Shown here: positions 13,773 to 19,898 of the stretch, piece by piece
Position numbering within the stretch: the first letter of the stretch is position 1
Layout: each line of letters starts with the position of its first letter
The notes under the pieces: generated by a model
What the model was told of the DNA's origin: nothing
Databases searched by the model: none
Seen by the model: the letters and a program-made list of their open reading frames with translations, nothing else
NCBI GenBank assembly: GCA_018714945.1
Contig: DVMO01000019.1
Coordinates: 1-23,897, forward strand
Direction of reading: 5' to 3'
Source: Fimisoma avicola
Lineage (GTDB): Bacteria; Bacillota; Clostridia; Peptostreptococcales; Anaerovoracaceae
DNA: 23,897 nt
Made by a program: the position numbers and the translations under genes

Positions 13773-15287
13773 ATGGACAAAAAAGAAAACAAGGGCCATG
13801 GCTTTAGCAGCCGGATAGGACTACTGCTCACTTTGCTTGGAGCAGCCATCGGCGCCGGAGACTTCTGGCGATTTCCACGAGTTGTAACCCTCAACGGAGG
13901 CGGAGCCTTCCTCATAGCTTATCTGGTGATATTTTTCTGCTTCGCCATACCGATCATGTGCGCTGAGCACGGCATCGGAAGAGCTACCAGACACGGACTG
14001 CCGGGAGCGTTCAAGGACTTTGTCGGCAAAAAGTGTACATGGATGGGAATGTTCATGGTAGCCATAGTCATAATGGTAATGTCTACATTTACCACCGTAT
14101 GTGCATGGGTACTGAGGTATCTGTGGTTTGCAGTCACCAACAAATTTGCCCATGTTGACACTGTGGAATTATTCAGCACCACATCTGAGCGCGACCCGGT
14201 AACCATGGTCATATTCATCGTGATCCTGGCCTTCTGCTGTTTTGTGGTTTCAAAAGGCATAAGCGGCGGTATCGAAAAGAGCATGAAAGTCATGATACCT
14301 ATCCTGGCCATCAGTTTGGTCATAATCGTGGTCAGGTCCCTGACCCTTTCCGGTGCTTCCGAAGGCTTACAATACCTGTTCCACATAGATACTGACTATC
14401 TGTTCAGGGCCAACACATGGCTGGAAGCTCTGGGACAGATCGCATGGACCATGGGACCGGGATTCGGACTTATTCTTTCTTATGCTGTTTACACTCAGCC
14501 AAAGACAGACATAACCCTCACCACTCTTACATCGGGACTGTCAGATACCACCGCAGCTATCCTGGCATCAACCGCCATATGCTGCACCTTGTTTGCCACT
14601 CTTGGCACCGAAGCTTCCTACGAAGTAATGCAGTCAGGCAGCAATGGACTCTGCTTCATAGCTTTGCCGAATCTGTTTGCCACCATGCCGGGAGGACAGT
14701 TCTTCGGCATATGTTTCTTCCTGGCACTTTTCATGGCGGTACTTACATCAAACTTCGGCCATGTGGCGGTAGTCTCCCTTGCCCTTCAGGAACTGGGCAT
14801 ATCCAGAAGGAAAGCCATATGGTACACAGGTATAGTGACCTGCATAATCGGAATACCTGCTACCTGGGATATGGATGTAATGAGCAGAGAGGACTGGGTA
14901 TCAGGCACGCTTCTCATCTTTGGCGCTTTGTTCGTCTGCTATGCTGTAAAGAAGTTCGGAGCCAAAAAGTTCAGAGAAAAATTCCTGGACAGATACGACG
15001 AGTTCCATCTGGGACGCTGGTTTGAGCTTACGATCACCATCATAGCGCCGCTGCTGAGCATTTTCGTCCTGGGTGCATGGGTATATCAGTCTATATCAGC
15101 AGATCCTGCATCTGCCCTGGACCCGTTCGGCATCAGCTCTGTGGGGACTCTCCTGCTTCAGGGTGCTCTGATCGTCATAGTTACGGTACTGTTCAACGAT
15201 AAAGTTGCTGCAAGAGTCAAAAATAAGTATTTCAATGGTGAAACCTTCCCTGAGATCCCGCCTGAACATTGGGATAATGCACAGTAA
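13773..15287 (+). CDS. Sodium:neurotransmitter symporter (NSS/SNF) family amino acid transporter
   Basis: A 504-residue integral membrane protein with about 12 hydrophobic segments and the NSS signature in TM1: 'GLLLTLLGAAIGAGDFWRFPRVVTLNGGGAFLIAY'-type sequence (only part quoted). In LeuT the equivalent stretch carries sodium-binding Asn27 and gating Arg30. Here the Asn position is Asp30 while Arg33 is kept (alignment by eye). Such carriers import amino acids with sodium. In this cluster hydroxyproline or another imino acid is the natural candidate, although NSS proteins for alanine, methionine, tryptophan and tyrosine are known. AAAGGAGAG precedes ATG 13773. Eleven bases after the stop begins a tiny membrane protein, as in the MetP/MetS pair. 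Confidence 0.9.
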   Translation: MDKKENKGHGFSSRIGLLLTLLGAAIGAGDFWRFPRVVTLNGGGAFLIAYLVIFFCFAIPIMCAEHGIGRATRHGLPGAFKDFVGKKCTWMGMFMVAIVIMVMSTFTTVCAWVLRYLWFAVTNKFAHVDTVELFSTTSERDPVTMVIFIVILAFCCFVVSKGISGGIEKSMKVMIPILAISLVIIVVRSLTLSGASEGLQYLFHIDTDYLFRANTWLEALGQIAWTMGPGFGLILSYAVYTQPKTDITLTTLTSGLSDTTAAILASTAICCTLFATLGTEASYEVMQSGSNGLCFIALPNLFATMPGGQFFGICFFLALFMAVLTSNFGHVAVVSLALQELGISRRKAIWYTGIVTCIIGIPATWDMDVMSREDWVSGTLLIFGALFVCYAVKKFGAKKFREKFLDRYDEFHLGRWFELTITIIAPLLSIFVLGAWVYQSISADPASALDPFGISSVGTLLLQGALIVIVTVLFNDKVAARVKNKYFNGETFPEIPPEHWDNAQ

Positions 15288-15298
15288 GGAGGCAGATT

Positions 15299-15415
15299 AT
15301 GACTACTGATGCGATCATCATGGCTATTTTAAACTACGGCTTCTATCTCGGAGGCTTTGCATGGGGCTTCATCAAAATATTGAAGTCTGAGAAAAAAGAC
15401 AAGAACACCGCCTAG
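15299..15415 (+). CDS. Small membrane partner of the NSS symporter (MetS-like, 38 aa)
   Basis: ATG 15299 to TAG 15415, 38 residues, with AAGGAGG 7 bases upstream, immediately after the symporter. It has one transmembrane helix ('AIIMAILNYGFYLGGFAWGF') and a lysine-rich cytoplasmic tail ('KSEKKDKNTA'). Very small single-span proteins encoded after NSS genes are known as MetS-type small subunits, needed for methionine uptake by MetP in Corynebacterium. Many bacterial NSS genes have such a neighbour. The ribosome site, lack of gap, hydrophobic profile and positive-inside tail make this a real gene although it is easily missed. Confidence 0.78.
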   Translation: MTTDAIIMAILNYGFYLGGFAWGFIKILKSEKKDKNTA

Positions 15416-15493
15416 CGTGGCAAGATTGACGGGACTGCCGTGAAACCATGGAGTTTCAGGCAGTCTCATTGTGCAAGAAAGGAGGACCAGAGA

Positions 15494-17857
15494 ATGTTAT
15501 CGGAAAGAATCGCAAGGCTGGTCGACAAGGCCAGAGATACGACTCCAACGGTCTGCCTTGACCGGGCGCGGCTGGTGACGGAATATTGCAGGAAACCGTC
15601 CATGGAGCCTCTCCTGATAAGCAGGGCAAACCTTTTTAAATATGTGCTGGAAAACAAGAAGATATTCATAGACGATGACTGGCTGCTGGCAGGGCATACC
15701 GCGTCCAGGCTGCGGGCGGTCAACATCTTTCCGGAAATGTCCGGCTGGCTCAGAGATGAATACGACATTCTGGACACTCGCAAGTTCGATACCTTCCAGT
15801 TCGTATCTCCGGAAGAAAAGGAAGAACTGGCGGCAATCTTAAAGGAGTGGGAAGGCCGTACCTTTGAGGACCTGACAGCCGTACAGTACACGGAGGAAGA
15901 GCTGGAGGCCATAGAAGTGGGAGTCATGACCAAAGGAGTGGCTAAACAGTCCACCATGTGCATGAACCCAGACTATCCTGAGATGGTCAAAGTCGGCTAT
16001 CGCCATTACATCGATCAGTGCCGACAAAATCTGGATGAGCTGGAAAAAGAAGAAATGACCATCGAAAAGATGAACCAGAAGTACACATGGCAGGCCATGA
16101 TAACAGTCATGGAAGCCATCATAGACTTTTCCCACAGGTATGCGGATCTGGCGGAAAAAATGGCGTCAGAGTGCAAGGATGAAAAGCGCAGGAGACAGCT
16201 GCTGACCATGGCAGAAAACTGCCGGCTGGTACCGGAAAACCCTCCGGAAACATTCCAGCAGGTATTGCAGATGGTGCTCATCACCCACTGTGCCATAATG
16301 ATAGAAAACAACGGCTATCATCATCCTATCGGCAGGCTCGACCAGTATCTGTACCCTTTCTATAAAAAAGCTCTGGACGAGGGGCAGTCAGAAGAATATC
16401 TCATGGATCTGCTACACGAGTTCAAGATCAGGTTCGAGGAAATGTGGTATCTCAGAAGCGCAGGAGAAGCGGAGGCCTATCCCGGCTGCGCTCTGTACAT
16501 GCATATAGTGCTGGGCGGTGTCAAGGCTGACGGGACCGATGCGTGCAATGAGCTGACAAGGTTTATACTGCGGGGAATGGAGGAACTCCAGACCAAGGAG
16601 CCCTGCATATCTTTCCGCTACCACGAAAATGTAGACGAGGAGACTTTCCGCCTTGCCATGAAGGTTGCCCTCAACGGCGACAGCCATCCGGCGTTCTTCA
16701 ACGACGGCGCCAACATCCTCAGCCTCCAGGAGCTGGGATTCTCTCTGGAAGAGGCAAGGGATTACAGCCTTGTAGGATGCACTGAAGCCATCGTGGCAGG
16801 CAAGTCGGACTATCAGTCCAATACAGGATTTTTCAACACATTAAAAGTTTTCGAACTGGCGCTCAACAATGGCCGGGATCCGGTGACAGGCAAGCAGATC
16901 GGGCCTCATACGGGGGAAGGCAGAGATTTTGCTTCCCTTGAGCAGATCAAGGAAGCCTATCTCATCCAGCAGGAATATTTCGTCAGGATGTTCGTCAAGA
17001 TGTTCGACAAGGTCGTTTCATGCCATGCCTACGCCTGCCCGACCATCACCGGCTCATGCTTTGTGGAGGGCTGTATCGAAAACGGCAGGGTAATGCAGCA
17101 GGCAGGCTGCCCGCACCGGTGGGGAGCTTTCGGCGTGACGGGACTGGCCAATCTGGTGGATTCCCTGGCAGCCATAGAAGAATGCGTATTTAATAAGAAA
17201 TACCTGACCATGGCCCAGCTTATGGATCTGCTGGCCACAAACTTTGAGGGCCGGGAAGAAATGAGGCAGCTCCTGATAAACCGGGCGCCAAAATACGGCA
17301 ACGACATAGAGCAGGTTGATAAATATACGGAATTTGTGGCCTCTTCCATCAACAGGGAAGCCAAGAAGTACACAGACGCCAGGGGCGGAGAGTTTGACAT
17401 CGTGTTCGCCACCCAGTCTTACAATGTGGTGCTGGGCCGGATGATAGGAGCCTTGCCTGACGGCCGCAAAGCTTTTACTCCGGTGGCGGATAACGCTTCT
17501 CCTATGATAGGCATGGATGTCAACGGCCCGACCGCTGTGGTCAAGTCGGTAAATTCCGGAGGACGGCGCAACGCTCAGGGCGGCTATCTGCTGAACCAGA
17601 GGTTCGATCCTCATATAGTTAGAGGTGAAAAGGGCGTAGACATACTTGAAGCAGTCCTGAGAGCGCACTTCGGCAGTGAGGGCGAGCATATACAGCTAAA
17701 TGTTGTTGACAATGAGACTCTTCGTGATGCGCAGGCGCATCCGGAGAACTACAGGAACCTGCTGGTACGGGTGGCCGGATATTCGGCTTTCTTTGTGGAT
17801 CTGGAGGAAAGCATACAGGAAAACATCATAGAGCGGACCATACAGAAGGGCGTCTGA
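15494..17857 (+). CDS. Glycyl radical enzyme 1 (HplG/HypD-type C-x-E eliminase, substrate uncertain)
   Basis: 787 residues from ATG 15494, which has AAAGGAGG 8 bases upstream and aligns with the start of GRE2; the frame continues upstream to 15440 but that start has no ribosome site. Catalytic features: thiyl-radical Cys429 and base Glu431 in 'VGCTEAIVAGKSD', and glycyl-radical Gly762 in 'RVAGYSAFF' 25 residues from the C-terminus. C-x-E is the hallmark of the eliminase subclass (glycerol, propanediol and hydroxyproline dehydratases, choline TMA-lyase); PFL instead has Cys-Cys. It is clearly related to GRE2 (similar start, identical 'MIGMDVNGPTAVV'), by eye about half identical. Context (epimerase, OrtAB) suggests ring-opening of a 4-hydroxy-D-proline isomer to 2-amino-4-ketopentanoate as in HplG. 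'CTEA' rather than the common 'CxEP' hints at a different substrate or isomer from GRE2. Confidence 0.88.
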   Translation: MLSERIARLVDKARDTTPTVCLDRARLVTEYCRKPSMEPLLISRANLFKYVLENKKIFIDDDWLLAGHTASRLRAVNIFPEMSGWLRDEYDILDTRKFDTFQFVSPEEKEELAAILKEWEGRTFEDLTAVQYTEEELEAIEVGVMTKGVAKQSTMCMNPDYPEMVKVGYRHYIDQCRQNLDELEKEEMTIEKMNQKYTWQAMITVMEAIIDFSHRYADLAEKMASECKDEKRRRQLLTMAENCRLVPENPPETFQQVLQMVLITHCAIMIENNGYHHPIGRLDQYLYPFYKKALDEGQSEEYLMDLLHEFKIRFEEMWYLRSAGEAEAYPGCALYMHIVLGGVKADGTDACNELTRFILRGMEELQTKEPCISFRYHENVDEETFRLAMKVALNGDSHPAFFNDGANILSLQELGFSLEEARDYSLVGCTEAIVAGKSDYQSNTGFFNTLKVFELALNNGRDPVTGKQIGPHTGEGRDFASLEQIKEAYLIQQEYFVRMFVKMFDKVVSCHAYACPTITGSCFVEGCIENGRVMQQAGCPHRWGAFGVTGLANLVDSLAAIEECVFNKKYLTMAQLMDLLATNFEGREEMRQLLINRAPKYGNDIEQVDKYTEFVASSINREAKKYTDARGGEFDIVFATQSYNVVLGRMIGALPDGRKAFTPVADNASPMIGMDVNGPTAVVKSVNSGGRRNAQGGYLLNQRFDPHIVRGEKGVDILEAVLRAHFGSEGEHIQLNVVDNETLRDAQAHPENYRNLLVRVAGYSAFFVDLEESIQENIIERTIQKGV

Positions 17858-17858
17858 A

Positions 17859-17905
17859 CCCGCAGCCGTCGGCAGCATGCCACTGCCGGAAGCGGCGGAT
17901 GCGGG
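17859..17905 (+). other. GC-rich stem-loop between GRE1 and SDR
   Basis: CCCGCA/TGCGGG, GCCG/CGGC and CGGCAG/CTGCCG form a long imperfect stem directly after the GRE1 stop (TGA 17855-17857). There is no T run. It may stabilise the upstream mRNA 3' end or reduce read-through into the SDR gene. The gap 17858-18001 is otherwise GC-rich with no promoter seen. Confidence 0.45.
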
Positions 17906-18001
17906 AAAGGCAGGCACCAGGACAGCAGCACCGGAGGGAAACGGCCGGCCGCTCTGCCGGGGAAAGAACATCCGGACAGGACCGGAGAAAAGGAGAGAAA
18001 A

Positions 18002-18742
18002 ATGCTGTTTGAAAACAAAAAAGTCCTGATAACAGGTGCCGGCCGCGGCATAGGCCGGCAGACAGCCATAGAGATGGCAAAAGAAGGCGCAGTCATTCTC
18101 GGACTGGGCCGTACTGCCGGGCCGCTGGAAGAAATGGCCGGGGCCGTTGGAGCAGCCGGAGGCAAAGCATATATCCGGACTGCCGATATAGCAAGTTATG
18201 AGCAGACCGATGAAGCAGTCTGCAGTCTGGCGGAAGCAGCCGGCGGCATAGATATAGCCGTAAACTGCGCAGCCATATTTGAAGAAGCGCTTTTTACAGA
18301 AATGACGCCGCAGCAGTGGCGAAGGACCGTATCCATAGATCTTGACGGTGTATATAATGTTCTCCATGCCGCCATGCCGTTCATCATCGATGCAGGGGGA
18401 AGCGTAGTTAATGTGGTATCCCAGGACGCCTTTTATGGCTGTCCCGGTTACAGCCACTACAGCGCATGCAAGGCGGCTGTGGTGGGGCTGACCCGTACTC
18501 TGGCAAGAGAGCTGGGGCCGCAGGGCGTGCGGCTCAACTGCGTGGCCCCCGGCATTACCCAGACTGAGATGACAATGGAAAGGATAGCCGCAGGCAGAGA
18601 AGGTTATCTGGAAAAGCTGCCCGTAGGCCACATAGGCCAGCCGGAGGAAATAGCCGCCGCCATAGTGTTCCTGGCTTCCCAAAAGGCCAGTTATATCACC
18701 GGCCAGGTGCTGCATGTCAACGGCGGAATGTATCTTGGGTGA
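18002..18742 (+). CDS. Short-chain dehydrogenase/reductase (SDR)
   Basis: A 246-residue classical SDR: NAD(P)-binding TGAGRGIG (residues 11-18), 'NCAA' (88-91), Ser140, Tyr153 and Lys157 in 'YSACK', and the C-terminal 'ITGQVLHVNGG'. The position of the supporting catalytic Asn is Asp113 ('SIDLDGVYN'), a change common in the family. Cofactor preference is not decided, but Arg37 after the second strand leans towards NADP(H). Start ATG 18002 with AAAGGAGAG 5 bases upstream. It lies between the two GREs and must act on a hydroxyl or ketone: oxidising a hydroxyproline C4, reducing a ketone product, or interconverting C4 epimers through 4-oxoproline are all possible. The published HplG scheme does not need it. 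Confidence 0.88.
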   Translation: MLFENKKVLITGAGRGIGRQTAIEMAKEGAVILGLGRTAGPLEEMAGAVGAAGGKAYIRTADIASYEQTDEAVCSLAEAAGGIDIAVNCAAIFEEALFTEMTPQQWRRTVSIDLDGVYNVLHAAMPFIIDAGGSVVNVVSQDAFYGCPGYSHYSACKAAVVGLTRTLARELGPQGVRLNCVAPGITQTEMTMERIAAGREGYLEKLPVGHIGQPEEIAAAIVFLASQKASYITGQVLHVNGGMYLG

Positions 18743-18956
18743 GACTGTATAAATAATTACCCGTCAAAAGATAATGTTATATAAAAAAATACACACTTTC
18801 AGGGGGACGGCCGCATATGCAAGCCGTGCCCCTGTTTAAAAGGCGCACAAAAGCCAGCAATGCCAACGGACGGGAGCCGAAAGGACCGGCGGCCCGCCGG
18901 AATAAAAAACTGGCACAGTTATTGCTTTATATAAAAGCAAAAACAAGGAGGCAGCT
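18743..18956. promoter_or_regulatory. Regulatory region of activase-GRE2, with shared activator sites (pair 2)
   Basis: Contains TGTATAAATAATT (18746-18758) and TATAAAAAAATACACAC (18780-18796), the same words as at 13508 and 13477 but in reversed order, about 130-180 bases before a sigma54 promoter at 18911-18926. Between them is a GC-rich stretch (18800-18900) with an imperfect hairpin, GGGG-AC-GGC / GCC-GTG-CCCC. Confidence 0.6.
18911..18926 (+). promoter_or_regulatory. sigma54 promoter of activase-GRE2 operon
   Basis: TGGCACAGTTATTGCT, with the -24 GG at 18912-18913 and the -12 GC at 18924-18925, twelve bases apart. It differs from the racemase promoter at one base over sixteen. 31 bases before ATG 18957. 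Confidence 0.9.
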
Positions 18957-19898
18957 ATGATCTTTAATATCCAGAAATGCTCAATACATGACGGTCACGG
19001 GCTCAGGACGCTGGTTTTCTTTAAAGGCTGTCCGCTCAGATGTCCCTGGTGCGCCAATCCTGAATCTCAGGATTACGGCATTCAGATAATGGAATACCCG
19101 TCCAAGTGTATTGGCTGCGGATTGTGCGCCAGGTGCTGCCCATACGGAGCCATAGGGCCGGATGGCCGTATAGACAGGTCACTTTGCCCCAGGGAGTGTC
19201 AGAGGTGCAGCCAGACATGCTATGCCGAGGCCAAAAAAACCGTGGGCAGGGATTACACCATAGATGAGCTGTTCAAAGAGATAAACAAAGACAAGATATT
19301 TTACGACATCAAAGGCGGAGGGGTGACTTTTTCCGGAGGAGAACCTCTGACCCATGGGGCATATCTTAAAGAGATAGCCAGAAAGTGCAGGGAAAACCGC
19401 ATAAATGTCTGTGTTGAAAGCTGCGGCTATGCACCTTTCGACAGTTTCAAAGATGCGCTGGAATATACAGACTCCATGTTCATGGACATCAAGATCATCG
19501 ACACCCAAAGGCATAAGCAGGTCACAGGGGCTGGCAATGAGCTGATACTGGATAACATAAAGAAAATATCGGATCTGGGCATGCCGCTGACCATCAGGAC
19601 TCCGGTGGTGCCGGGATATACGGACGACCCGGAAAACATAAGGGGGATAGCCTGCTTCGTCTCCGGTCTGCCAACGGTAAAAGAATATGAACTGCTCCGG
19701 TATCACAACTTCGGACAGTCCAAATACGGCGCCCTGGGCCTGCCATACGGGCTGCAGGGAGTAGAACCGCCGTCCGACCAGCAGATGGAAGAACTCACTG
19801 GCATAGCCAACGATATTTTAAATAAGTACGGAAAATACAGTTTCTATATGAAAGATAACAAGAAGGAGGGTATAAAATGCTTACAGAAAGAATCATAA
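18957..19898 (+). CDS. Glycyl radical enzyme activating enzyme (radical SAM)
   Basis: 313 residues. It uses S-adenosylmethionine and a [4Fe-4S] cluster to abstract hydrogen from the glycine of its partner GRE. The cluster motif is Cys25-x3-Cys29-x2-Cys32 in 'FKGCPLRCPWCANPE'. A ferredoxin-like insert with 'CIGCGLCARCCPYGA' and a second cysteine group 'CPRECQRCSQTC' is typical of activases of the eliminase GREs (CutD, HypE and similar). 'FSGGEPL' is the SAM-binding GGE motif. AAGGAGG precedes ATG 18957. Its end overlaps the start of GRE2 by 22 bases, so GRE2 is its coupled partner. It is the only activase in the window and so probably also activates GRE1. Confidence 0.93.
   Translation: MIFNIQKCSIHDGHGLRTLVFFKGCPLRCPWCANPESQDYGIQIMEYPSKCIGCGLCARCCPYGAIGPDGRIDRSLCPRECQRCSQTCYAEAKKTVGRDYTIDELFKEINKDKIFYDIKGGGVTFSGGEPLTHGAYLKEIARKCRENRINVCVESCGYAPFDSFKDALEYTDSMFMDIKIIDTQRHKQVTGAGNELILDNIKKISDLGMPLTIRTPVVPGYTDDPENIRGIACFVSGLPTVKEYELLRYHNFGQSKYGALGLPYGLQGVEPPSDQQMEELTGIANDILNKYGKYSFYMKDNKKEGIKCLQKES

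Noticed and set aside
15440..15493. Upstream start (15440) for GRE1
   Set aside because: The 18 extra codons have no ribosome site and no match in GRE2, whereas ATG 15494 has AAAGGAGG at 8 bases and aligns with the GRE2 start.
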